Shown in pieces: positions 8,226 to 16,592 of a stretch of 64,000 bases of DNA (position 1 is the first letter of the stretch; the number at the start of each line of letters is the position of its first letter). Below the pieces are notes generated by a model, which ran no database searches, was not told the origin of the DNA, and saw nothing but the letters and a program-made list of their open reading frames with translations. This DNA comes from Flavobacterium piscisymbiosum (lineage in GTDB: Bacteria > Bacteroidota > Bacteroidia > Flavobacteriales > Flavobacteriaceae). The translations under genes were made by a program, and so were the position numbers. Where the stretch lies: contig NZ_JAJJMM010000001.1 of the NCBI RefSeq assembly GCF_020905295.1, forward strand, positions 2,790,001 through 2,854,000, read 5' to 3'.

Positions 8226-9839
8226 TTATTGTAAGTCAATATTTACAGGTAATTTTCCGTTGCATGTTAAATTTTCAAGAAATTGAATTCCTGCATTTTT
8301 TTGGAACTCATTAAAATCCTGATACACCTGAATTAATCCTGAAGCCTTTGTTAAATAAGGAATAATAGGCAAAACATAAGGATTTCCGAAAACGTAAACG
8401 ATGCATTTTTTAGTTTGCAATAAGTTCGAAAGCAATTCTAAAACTTCGTCGTCGATTTCGAAATTGTTCATAGGTTTTGCTTTTGGAACAAATAATGAAA
8501 TAATAATAGTTTCGAAATTTTCTAAACTCGATGCAATTGATTTAATATCTGAAACTTCTAAGTTTTCGAAAGCAAATTCCGGAGATTCTAATTTTGTATT
8601 TAAGGTTTGAAAGAAAGTATTCTCTATACCTTTATATAAACTCAGTTTTGCTAATTGACTGTTTTTTTGTGCTTCAAAAGCCAATTCAATATTTGTGTTA
8701 TCGATTATTTTTGTAATCGAATGTTGCGCAACTTCAAAATTTAAAGCTGATGTTTTTTCGAAATCTAATTCTCCTGAAGTAAAGTTATTATCCGATAAAA
8801 TTCCAACTTTTTCTTTGGCTTTCATGATTCTGTTAAAGCTTTCTTCGATACGTTCCGGTGATGCATTTTTAAGGATCGCTTCAATTCCTTCGGGAACATT
8901 TTCGGCGAAACATAAAACGTCGTTTCCGGCGTTGAAGGCTTCCCATTCCAGTTCTCCTTTGGTTTCATATAGTTTAGAAACGCTGTGCATGTTTAAGGCA
9001 TCAGAAATCACCAAACCGTCATAACCCAATTGCTCGCGCAGAAGCGTTTCGATAATAGGTTTTGATAAAGTAGCCGATGTATTTTTTCCGTCATTCAAAC
9101 TCGGAACGGCAAGATGGCCTATCATAATCGAGTCTACATTATTTTCGATTCCTTTAATGAAAGGATATAATTCGTTTTCTAATAATTCTTCAAGGGTTTC
9201 GTTTAAAACCGGTAATCCCAAATGCGAATCGACATTGGTGTTTCCGTGTCCGGGAAAGTGTTTCAGGCAGCCCAGAACACCAACTTGCGACATTCCATTA
9301 AGATATTCAATCGAAAAATCAGCGACTTTTTCTTTGTTTTCACCAAAAGAACGATAACCAATAACGGGATTGTTCGGGTTATTATTAATGTCTGCCAAAG
9401 GCGATAAATTATAATGAATTCCCGCAGCTTTCAGGTCTAAACCAATTTGTTTACCCACTTCGTAAACCAAACTCGATTTACTTTCAGGTAAAGCGCCAAG
9501 TGTAATGGCGTACGGATATTGAGGTGTCTTTTCGATGCGCATGGCCAAACCCCATTCGGCATCAATACTGATTAAAAGTGGAGTAGGTGCTGCTTTTTGA
9601 TAACGAACAATCAGATCCTTTATTTTTTGATAACTATCATCATTAAAAACGATTTTTTTCTTGCTTTCGTAATTTGTTGCAGCACTCGCACGGCTGTGAA
9701 AAAATGTTAGTCCGCCAATGTTGTGTGCTGCGATTAATCGTTCAGTTTCCTGAATGTTTTCTTCGGTATCGTTTATAAAAACTGCGGGAAAAAAGAATTG
9801 TCCCACTTTTTGTCTTAGTGCTTGAGCTGTCATTTTCAT
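8226..9839 (-). CDS. Glycoside hydrolase family 3, NagZ-like beta-N-acetylglucosaminidase
   Basis: GH3 enzyme of 537 residues that probably removes N-acetylglucosamine from muropeptides or related glycans. The catalytic (alpha/beta)8 domain covers about 1-350. It has the NagZ His-loop motif KHFPGHGNTNVDSHLGLPVL at about 193-212, which provides the acid/base His/Asp pair, and the nucleophile region GLVISDALNMHSV near 276-288. Residues from about 380 form a second alpha/beta domain found in longer Bacteroidota homologues. There is no obvious signal peptide, consistent with cytoplasmic recycling. Its start is 2 bases from the stop of the acetyltransferase gene, and an AmpG-like permease lies upstream, which supports a recycling role. 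Exact substrate is inferred. Confidence 0.88.
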   Translation of the reverse strand: MKMTAQALRQKVGQFFFPAVFINDTEENIQETERLIAAHNIGGLTFFHSRASAATNYESKKKIVFNDDSYQKIKDLIVRYQKAAPTPLLISIDAEWGLAMRIEKTPQYPYAITLGALPESKSSLVYEVGKQIGLDLKAAGIHYNLSPLADINNNPNNPVIGYRSFGENKEKVADFSIEYLNGMSQVGVLGCLKHFPGHGNTNVDSHLGLPVLNETLEELLENELYPFIKGIENNVDSIMIGHLAVPSLNDGKNTSATLSKPIIETLLREQLGYDGLVISDALNMHSVSKLYETKGELEWEAFNAGNDVLCFAENVPEGIEAILKNASPERIEESFNRIMKAKEKVGILSDNNFTSGELDFEKTSALNFEVAQHSITKIIDNTNIELAFEAQKNSQLAKLSLYKGIENTFFQTLNTKLESPEFAFENLEVSDIKSIASSLENFETIIISLFVPKAKPMNNFEIDDEVLELLSNLLQTKKCIVYVFGNPYVLPIIPYLTKASGLIQVYQDFNEFQKNAGIQFLENLTCNGKLPVNIDLQ

Positions 9840-9841
9840 TA

Positions 9842-10291
9842 TTATAAAGTCTTTTTCATACAGACACTGTTATCCATCTTTTCGTAAGGCGGATAATTTG
9901 GAATTATGGTATAATTTAGTTTTTGATATAAGTTGATGGCTTCGGGCTGGTTTTTTCCGGTTTCGAGAATGGTATAATCATAACCGACTTCTTTCGCCCA
10001 AATTTCTAATGCTGCTAAAACTGCAGAAGCAATTCCTTTTTTGCGATGCTCAGGATGCACGTACATTCGTTTGATTTCGACTGTATCTTCTTTTTTCTCC
10101 CTAAAAGCGCCACAACCCACTGCAATATCATTTTCATAAAAAACGATAACATGTTTTATCGCGTCAGTTTTATTAAACTGATTGTAAAAGGCGTGATCTT
10201 CTCCGTCTCTAATCGCTAAATCCTGATCTAATAACACCACTAGATTTTTAAAATCGATATCGTCAGAGTTTGTTCTTTTTAAGGTAATCAT
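9842..10291 (-). CDS. GNAT family N-acetyltransferase
   Basis: Single-domain acetyltransferase of 149 residues. The acetyl-CoA-binding motif is RMYVHPEHRKKGIASAVLAALEIWAKEVG at about 84-112 (R/Q-x-x-G-x-G/A type, here HRKKGIAS), followed by ILETGKNQPEAINLYQKLNYTIIPNYPPY, typical of the GNAT C-terminal half. It is translationally close to the GH3 gene (2-base gap). The acceptor substrate is unknown; an amino-sugar or muropeptide product is possible from context, but many such genes act on small amines. Confidence 0.88.
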   Translation of the reverse strand: MITLKRTNSDDIDFKNLVVLLDQDLAIRDGEDHAFYNQFNKTDAIKHVIVFYENDIAVGCGAFREKKEDTVEIKRMYVHPEHRKKGIASAVLAALEIWAKEVGYDYTILETGKNQPEAINLYQKLNYTIIPNYPPYEKMDNSVCMKKTL

Positions 10292-10459
10292 GATTCAATA
10301 AAAATATTTTAATAGAAGTTTTCTTTTTTTTTTGCCATTAAAACCATTAAGTAATTTAATCCAAGCTTTATGACCTTAATGTCTTAATGGTAAAAAAATA
10401 AGTTTTAATTTAAAAAAAGATCCTTTAAATAATTATGAATATTATTTTGAGGCATTTAC

Positions 10460-10801
10460 TTATTTCAGTTTTGCTTTCTTTTGTTTGGCTAATTGCTTTT
10501 TGGTTTCAATAGCTTTCTCGAGTCGGTTTTTAAAACGGAAAAGTTTCGGCAAACCTTCTAAACGGTCTTCGAGAGTGATTTCTTCATAAACAATAATGGC
10601 TTTTTCTAAAACCCGTATCTCATTGTCGAGATCGATTTGGTTTTTGTAGAGAGTTGCCAGTCGGTCATAAGGATGATTTCCTTTAAAACCTTCGCTAATA
10701 TTTTCTTCGTATAACGCAATTGCTTTCTCAATTTCTCCTGCTTTCTCCAATTCAATTGCTTTCAGGTTTCGTTCAACCTGGATGTTTTCATTGATTTCCA
10801 T
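10460..10801 (-). CDS. Small TPR-like helical protein
   Basis: Highly charged 113-residue protein with two or three helix pairs resembling tetratricopeptide repeats: NLKAIELEKAGEIEKAIALYEENI, then YDRLATLYKNQIDLDNEIRVLEKAIIVYEEI (both quoted in part). The C-terminus is lysine-rich. There is no signal or membrane segment. It sits 21 bases after the AmpG-like gene and 168 bases before the acetyltransferase, on the same strand. It is probably a protein-interaction or scaffold factor; no enzymatic role is seen. Confidence 0.65.
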   Translation of the reverse strand: MEINENIQVERNLKAIELEKAGEIEKAIALYEENISEGFKGNHPYDRLATLYKNQIDLDNEIRVLEKAIIVYEEITLEDRLEGLPKLFRFKNRLEKAIETKKQLAKQKKAKLK

Positions 10802-10822
10802 GGGCGTTATATTGTATAGCTG

Positions 10823-12139
10823 TTATGCTGTTTTTTTACCGAAATCTTTTGGGAACTCTAAAAATCGGGAAAGAATCAATCCCGGAATTGTTGCCAGCAA
10901 AACCCATATAAAAAAGTTTTGATAGCCTAAAAATTGCTGTATATAACCACTTAACATTCCCGGCAACATCATTCCTAAAGCCATGAATCCGGTTGCCAAT
11001 GCGTAATGAGCTGTTTTTGATTCTCCTTCGGCAACATGAATTAAAAACATCATAAAGCCTGTAAAACCAAAACCGTATCCAAATTGTTCCAATATAACAG
11101 TGATGCAGGTATAAAGATTAAGCGGGGAGTTTATTTCGAAAAAATAAAGGTTTATATGCAGGTGGAAAATTTCTTCCGGCTGAAAATGAGCTAATCCAAT
11201 AAAACCAAGAATTGGTAAATGCATGGCCAAAAACATAGGAAACATCCATTTGGTAAGTCCTTGTTTAGAGATGGCAATACCTCCCAAAATTCCTCCAACT
11301 GTTAAAGCGAAAATCCCTAAAGTTCCGTAGATAATTCCAACAGCTTCAGTGTCTAATCCCATTCCGCCTATTTCTTTTTTGTCCAATAAAAATGGACTTA
11401 ACATTTTAAGCAATTGTGATTCGCCTAAACGGAAAACCAGAATAAAAGCCAAAACCAATCCGATTTGTTTTTTCTTAAAGAAACTTACAAAGATGGTGGC
11501 AAAGTTTTGATGCGGAACGATTTTGTGGTTTACATCAGCATTGATTTCATTTTTTGGTGTAAAAAAGAAATTATAAATAGTAATAAAAGTCATTAATAAA
11601 CCAACGGCAATCATGGTATACGACCATGCCTTGGTATTATCACCATATTTATGTTCCAGATATCCTGCAAACAAAACAATCAATCCGTTTCCGGCTAACA
11701 GTGAAAGTCGGTAAAAAGTACTTCTGATTCCGAGGAAAAACGATTGTTGTTCTTTTGGTAAAACCAACAAATAAAAACCATCGCTCGCAATATCGTTAGA
11801 AGCCGAAGCAAAAGCAGCAACCCAAAAAATGGCCAGAGTCATAATAAAAAAGCCACTTGCGGGAATCGTAAATCCGACCAGTAAAAAGGCGATCGAAATC
11901 AATAATTGCATCGATAAAAACCATTTTCTCTTAGTTCCGTGTAATTCTATAAACGGACTCCAGAGTGGTTTTATAACCCATGGTAAGTATAATAAACTGG
12001 TATAAACTCCAATATCTTCATTTGAAATTCCCAGATTTTTGTACATAATGACAGAAACTGAGATGATTACGGCATAAGGTAAACCAGATGCGAAATTAAG
12101 AAGCGGAATCCAAAACCAGGGTTTATTATCTGTTTTCAT
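10823..12139 (-). CDS. AmpG-like MFS permease (muropeptide transporter family)
   Basis: Major facilitator protein of 438 residues with about 12 membrane spans. The N-terminus, WIPLLNFASGLPYAVIIS, and the region YLPWVIKPLWSPFIE match the AmpG family, which imports GlcNAc-anhydro-muropeptides. The motif SASNDIASDGFYL lies near residues 110-122. Its start overlaps the end of the upstream GHL10 hydrolase by 14 bases, implying coupled translation. A NagZ-like enzyme lies downstream, so import of cell-wall fragments is the best reading, though related permeases carry other oligosaccharides. Confidence 0.82.
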   Translation of the reverse strand: MKTDNKPWFWIPLLNFASGLPYAVIISVSVIMYKNLGISNEDIGVYTSLLYLPWVIKPLWSPFIELHGTKRKWFLSMQLLISIAFLLVGFTIPASGFFIMTLAIFWVAAFASASNDIASDGFYLLVLPKEQQSFFLGIRSTFYRLSLLAGNGLIVLFAGYLEHKYGDNTKAWSYTMIAVGLLMTFITIYNFFFTPKNEINADVNHKIVPHQNFATIFVSFFKKKQIGLVLAFILVFRLGESQLLKMLSPFLLDKKEIGGMGLDTEAVGIIYGTLGIFALTVGGILGGIAISKQGLTKWMFPMFLAMHLPILGFIGLAHFQPEEIFHLHINLYFFEINSPLNLYTCITVILEQFGYGFGFTGFMMFLIHVAEGESKTAHYALATGFMALGMMLPGMLSGYIQQFLGYQNFFIWVLLATIPGLILSRFLEFPKDFGKKTA

Positions 12140-13697
12140 TAGGCTGAGCAGGTGAATAAAGTTTAAATGTCTTTTTTAAGTCGATCGTAGTCGGGGTACT
12201 TTCGTTCGCAAAATAATCAATAAATGTTACAGCGCAAGCTTTATATTGATTCATTTTTTCAGCCGGGATCGAAAACTGGATGGTGCCTTCATTTTCATAA
12301 ACCGTGATTTTTTCAATTATTTTGCTCGGATCGTTAATGTCTATTTTCGAGGTACTTTCTCCTCCATAAACTACCATATAACGCACCTTTGTATTCAGCG
12401 GCGCTTTAATATTAAACGCATAATGTACGCTGTCTTTTTGATATTCATTCACCACCGGAATATCAATTACAATATGTTTTAAATTAGGAACCGGAGCAGG
12501 AAGCGCAGGATATTTATATTGATTTTCTTCTAAAACCCGTACAACATCAGCATTTTTGTTCATGAACCATTTAGAACTGAAATACGCACTTCCGCCTACT
12601 TTTTTGAAACTTCTTGCAAAATCAATCTGGGTTGGAATTTCGCTTACAAAGTTCCAGCTTTTGTCACTATCGCCTCTAATTTTATACGAAGCATGACCAA
12701 TATAAAGAGCAGTATTATTAGAGTTTTCAGACCACCATTTTACCAATTTCGAGTAAGAAGCCCTTGGGTTATTCATACTCCAGTACAATTGCGGCAAGAT
12801 ATAATCGATCCATTTTTGGTCCATCCATAAAACAGGATCTGCATATAAATCATCATAATTAGAGGTCGATTGTGTCTCAGAACCTTTTGGATCCATCGAT
12901 TTATTACGCCAAACCCCAAACGGACTGATTCCGAATTGTACCCATGGTTTACTGGCTTTTATCGTAGTGGAAATTGTGTGTACAAAGCTGCTCACATTCG
13001 CACGACGCCAGTCTGATAGAGTTAAACCCGCACCATATTTTCTATACGATGCCGTATCGTTAAAAGTTTTTCCGGGAACTGTATAAGGATAAAAATAATC
13101 ATCAAAATGAATCGCGTCAATATCGTATTTGTCAACGACTTCTTTTACAACTTTTGTCAAATGTTGCTGAACTTCAGGCAATGCAGGGTCGTAATAATAT
13201 TTTCCGGCATATTCTATCATCCATTCCGGATGTTTAAAAATGTCGTGATTTGGGCTTAAAAGATTTTTGTTTAAATCGAAAGTAGCACGGTACGGATTCA
13301 GCCAGGCGTGAAACTCAAAACCTCTTTTATGCGCTTCCTCAATCATCCACGCCAATGTATCGTAATAAGGATTGGGAGCCACACCTTCTTTACCAGTTAA
13401 AAAACGTGACCAGGGCGCAAATTCTGATGGGTAGAAAGAATCTCCAACACTTCTAATCTGAACGATTACCGCATTATAATTGAGCTTTTTGTAAGCTTCT
13501 AAAATCTCAAGATAATCAGCTTTTTCTTTTTCGACACCGTCAATGGCTGTTTTCGGCCAGTCGATATTGACAACGGTTGCAATCCAGACACCTCTAAATT
13601 CGTTTTTAGGGTAAATTATTTTTTCCTGTGCATTAGAAATTAATCCAACGAAAAATAAAAATATAATAGAGAAAAGTACTTGCTGATTTTTATGCAT
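12126..13697 (-). CDS. Secreted family-10-like glycosyl hydrolase (GHL10/DUF187)
   Basis: Exported hydrolase of 523 residues. A signal peptide covers about 1-24 (LFSIIFLFFVGLISNAQ). The GHL10 TIM barrel starts at EFRGVWIATVVNIDWP and runs through YNAVIVQIRSVGDSFYPS, EFHAWLNPYRATFD and DIDAIHFDDYFYPY, where the acidic residues are likely catalytic. It continues to ILPQLYWSMNN and ends in a beta-rich C-terminal domain. Family members act on peptidoglycan-type glycans. It heads a row of five same-strand genes ending in the GH3 gene and overlaps the AmpG-like permease. A TATTTTTG motif (complement of 13720-13727) is a possible -7 box. Confidence 0.87.
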   Translation of the reverse strand: MHKNQQVLFSIIFLFFVGLISNAQEKIIYPKNEFRGVWIATVVNIDWPKTAIDGVEKEKADYLEILEAYKKLNYNAVIVQIRSVGDSFYPSEFAPWSRFLTGKEGVAPNPYYDTLAWMIEEAHKRGFEFHAWLNPYRATFDLNKNLLSPNHDIFKHPEWMIEYAGKYYYDPALPEVQQHLTKVVKEVVDKYDIDAIHFDDYFYPYTVPGKTFNDTASYRKYGAGLTLSDWRRANVSSFVHTISTTIKASKPWVQFGISPFGVWRNKSMDPKGSETQSTSNYDDLYADPVLWMDQKWIDYILPQLYWSMNNPRASYSKLVKWWSENSNNTALYIGHASYKIRGDSDKSWNFVSEIPTQIDFARSFKKVGGSAYFSSKWFMNKNADVVRVLEENQYKYPALPAPVPNLKHIVIDIPVVNEYQKDSVHYAFNIKAPLNTKVRYMVVYGGESTSKIDINDPSKIIEKITVYENEGTIQFSIPAEKMNQYKACAVTFIDYFANESTPTTIDLKKTFKLYSPAQPNENR

Positions 13698-14119
13698 TTC
13701 AATCTTTTTTAACAGAAACCAAAAATAGTTTTTTTAGCGGACTATAATAAATAATTAATAAATTATAATTTGAACGGTATTTATTTGGTTTTCATATAAT
13801 AGCTTGTGTTTTTTATGATTTATAATTTTATCGAAAAACAAAGATTGATTTTGAAAAAGAAATTTAACCGCAAATTTCCTGTTTGGGTTTCAGTATTTTA
13901 AACAATAAACAAAATAAAGGGCAAGCAAATCTAATGCCGAAATCTTCTTGAAAGCGCAATTTTAGGTTTGTCAACCGAAATTCAGGATTTAAATTTTCAA
14001 TTTAATTACAGTAAAATACATGTTTATATTTTTATTATAATTTAAGAAATACCGTATGAAAATTAAAAAAGATTCATTTTGTTTTTTATATTTGAACCCA
14101 ACCAATTAAAACTAAATTC
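13698..14119. other. Divergent intergenic region
   Basis: AT-rich spacer between the divergent GHL10 and lemA genes. It holds candidate -7 boxes on both strands: TATTTTTG on the minus strand (13720-13727) and TATATTTG on the plus strand (14087-14094). No -33 TTG is well placed for either, and no gene or strong repeat was seen. Confidence 0.5.
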
Positions 14120-14677
14120 ATGTTTGTTATTTTACCCATCCTTATCCTCTTTATCTTTTTATGGATCTTTTATTATAATTCCCTTATCGGAAAAAGAAAT
14201 CAGGTAACGAATGCTTTTTCGGCTATTGATGTGATGCTTAAAAAACGTTTTGATTTGATTCCGAATCTGGTTGAAATTGTAAAACAATATACCGATTACG
14301 AACAAAGTACTTTAACAAAAATCGTTGAGCTTCGTGCCAAAGCAACTTCCGGTTCCGTTAGTGATACCGAAAAAGCAAGTCTTGATGCAGAATTGAGCAC
14401 GACGGTAAGAGGTTTAATGGTAAATGTCGAAAATTATCCAGATCTAAAAGCAAACGCAAGCTTTACTAATTTGCAAACCACCTGGACAGAAAGCGAAGAG
14501 CAAATTGCTGCTGCCAGAAGAACTTATAATGCTGTGGTAACAGATTTTAATAACGCTATTATGATGTTTCCGGGTAATTTATTTGCCGGAATGTTGAGTT
14601 ATACTCCAATCGAAGTTTTGGCAACAGCCGAAGAAGAGCGTAAAAATATTAGTGCAAAAGAGCTTTTTAATCGCTAA
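14120..14677 (+). CDS. lemA: LemA family protein
   Basis: Membrane-anchored LemA-family protein, 185 residues, the usual length. One N-terminal span (about 2-19) is followed by the family signature FSAIDVMLKKRFDLIPNLVE and a long helical domain with ARRTYNAVVTDFNNAIMMFPGNLFAG. The C-terminus is YTPIEVLATAEEERKNISAKELF. Function is poorly defined in bacteria. The stop overlaps the next gene's ATG (TAATG), so LemA and the DUF3137 protein are translationally coupled, a recurring pairing. Confidence 0.93.
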   Translation: MFVILPILILFIFLWIFYYNSLIGKRNQVTNAFSAIDVMLKKRFDLIPNLVEIVKQYTDYEQSTLTKIVELRAKATSGSVSDTEKASLDAELSTTVRGLMVNVENYPDLKANASFTNLQTTWTESEEQIAAARRTYNAVVTDFNNAIMMFPGNLFAGMLSYTPIEVLATAEEERKNISAKELFNR

Positions 14678-15633
14678 TGGATTCAGAAATCAGTAATAAT
14701 CCCGCCTTGCAGGAGGTTTTGAATACATTAGAAGTTGACCGTAAAAAAATTGCGTCGACTTATACCGTTTGTTACACCGTATTTGGTATTGCAGCATTAC
14801 TTATCGTGGGCGGATTACTTATAGGAGCTGCAACTGTGGCTATTATATTAAGTTTGATTCCGATAATTGTGGGTATTGTAATGCTTTTTCAGATCGATGG
14901 TGATGCCCAAAAATACAAAGTAGCTTATAAAATGAATGTTGTATCAACGGCATTAAAAAAGATCAACGAAAGTCTCACTTTTGTACCTCAAAGCGGACTT
15001 ATGGAAGGTGAATTTATAGATTCTGACCTTTTTACAACAGAACCGGATCGCTATAAAACACAGGATTTAATAAGCGGAACTGTCGATAAAACTTCTTTCT
15101 CGTTTGCCGAAGTTCACGCCGAATATAAAACCGAGACGCAAACCAAAAACGGAACGCGTACCGAATGGCATACGATTTTTAAAGGAATTATTTTTGTAGC
15201 CGACTTTAATAAAAACTTCACGGTTTCGACAGTTGTCAGGCCAAAAAGCTTTGGAAATACGGTTGGCGCATGGTTTTCTAAAAATATTTTCAGTTTTGGA
15301 AATACTGAAATTGTACAGTTAGAAAACACCAATTTCGATAATCAGTTTGTTACCTATTCCAGAAATCAAATCGAGGCAAGATATATCTTAACGCCCGCCA
15401 TGATGGAAAGAATTTTGGACTTAAACAATAAATCCGACGAAACGATTTCGCTTTCGTTTATAAGTTCAAAAATGTATATCGCTTTCCCGCTAAGCAACAA
15501 TTACTTCGAAGCGCCTATACATACGTCGCTTTTAGTACCCGATTTACTTACCGATGATCTTTCGATTGTTCAGTTTATGCATGATATTGTTCATGAACTG
15601 GATTTGAATACGAGGATTTGGGGGAAGGGGTAA
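14677..15633 (+). CDS. DUF3137 membrane protein partnered with LemA
   Basis: Protein of 318 residues with two adjacent membrane spans (about 35-80: AALLIVGGLLIGAATVAIIL and LIPIIVGIVMLFQI). A soluble domain follows, typical of DUF3137: a stretch on the target of LNESLTFVPQSGLMEGEFIDSDLF type (here INESLTFVPQSGLMEGEFI), TEWHTIFKGIIFVADFNKNF, and a C-terminal MYIAFPLSNNYFEAPIHTSL. It overlaps lemA by one base. Function is unknown; the coupling suggests a membrane complex with LemA. Confidence 0.85.
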   Translation: MDSEISNNPALQEVLNTLEVDRKKIASTYTVCYTVFGIAALLIVGGLLIGAATVAIILSLIPIIVGIVMLFQIDGDAQKYKVAYKMNVVSTALKKINESLTFVPQSGLMEGEFIDSDLFTTEPDRYKTQDLISGTVDKTSFSFAEVHAEYKTETQTKNGTRTEWHTIFKGIIFVADFNKNFTVSTVVRPKSFGNTVGAWFSKNIFSFGNTEIVQLENTNFDNQFVTYSRNQIEARYILTPAMMERILDLNNKSDETISLSFISSKMYIAFPLSNNYFEAPIHTSLLVPDLLTDDLSIVQFMHDIVHELDLNTRIWGKG

Positions 15634-15656
15634 GCTTTCTTTTTATAAAATATTTT

Positions 15657-15708
15657 AACCGTTTGATAGATTTTGATTTGTTCAAGATTTATGAAGCGGT
15701 TTTTTTTA
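15657..15708 (+). terminator. Weak terminator after the lemA pair
   Basis: Arms AACCGTTT and AAGCGGTT (one G-T pair) with a large loop of about 28 bases, then eight T. It is plausible but the loop is long. Confidence 0.35.
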
Positions 15709-15880
15709 TTACAATATAAAACAGGTATTACTACTTGCTTGTTTTCTTTTATTTATTACTAATCTTGTTTTCAGTGAATTATTGATACAATATGGTTTTC
15801 CGTAAAAAAGATATTACTTGAGTATTGATATTTGTTTTTAGTATAAAAAATATTCTATCAATATTAAAAGATTTCTAGCT

Positions 15881-16564
15881 ATGGAAAAAATTACAGTAAA
15901 ACAATTAATTAAATTCAGAGGAAAAAGTGAAAGAACTAAGATCACTTTTGTTAAAAATCTTGATAAAGAGAAAATAAAATCGCCGGATGATTCTGGAGGT
16001 GATTACTGGATTAGTTGTTTGAGTGCTATTAGAAATACTTTTAAGTTTGACAATGCAGATTTGTTAGATGAGAAGATTAATCTATTGATTGATAAAATTA
16101 ATATTGAAGAAGATGGAAGAATAAAAGATCAATTTCAAAGAAATCTCGACATTGTAAATAATTTTAAGGATTATGATTTTAAACATTTAAAACCAGATGT
16201 TGATTTGATTTTTCTTACGCAACCAAAAGATCATGCTATACTTAATATAAAAGGATTTCCAATTGAAGCCAAACCTTGTCACATTTTTACATTTTCAAAT
16301 AAAAAAAGTGAAGAAATAGCAGGAGTTTGGTTTGTAGCTCAAATAAATGGTTTCAAAAAAAGTGAACTTGGAATGTTTGCAGATATGATTTATAGATATT
16401 TAGATAAACACCATTCAAAAGATTTTTATGTAAATCCAGACTATTGTATTGCAGTTGACCTTTATAATGGACAAGAAGTGAGTTACTCGGAAATTCAAAA
16501 TGGTAAAGTTCCGATTTTAATTGATTCAACATTGGAAGATTTAAAAGAAGTAGATAGAGACTAG
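15881..16564 (+). CDS. Unknown protein paired with SIR2-like gene
   Basis: Protein of 227 residues that I do not recognise. It has no signal peptide and no membrane span. It starts basic (MEKITVKQLIKFRGKSERTK), carries SPDDSGGDYWISCLSAIRNTF near residues 38-58, an internal helical acidic part, and a mixed alpha/beta C-terminal half with FPIEAKPCHIFTF, EIAGVWFVAQING and NPDYCIAVDLYNGQEVSYS. The gene lies 28 bases before a SIR2-like gene on the same strand, and codon use is strongly AT-rich like that neighbour and unlike lemA. From context it could be an antitoxin, inhibitor or phage-sensing partner of a SIR2 NADase. That is inference; no family evidence supports any specific role. Confidence 0.75.
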   Translation: MEKITVKQLIKFRGKSERTKITFVKNLDKEKIKSPDDSGGDYWISCLSAIRNTFKFDNADLLDEKINLLIDKINIEEDGRIKDQFQRNLDIVNNFKDYDFKHLKPDVDLIFLTQPKDHAILNIKGFPIEAKPCHIFTFSNKKSEEIAGVWFVAQINGFKKSELGMFADMIYRYLDKHHSKDFYVNPDYCIAVDLYNGQEVSYSEIQNGKVPILIDSTLEDLKEVDRD

Positions 16565-16592
16565 TTAAAACATCATTTGAAATTGAAACATT

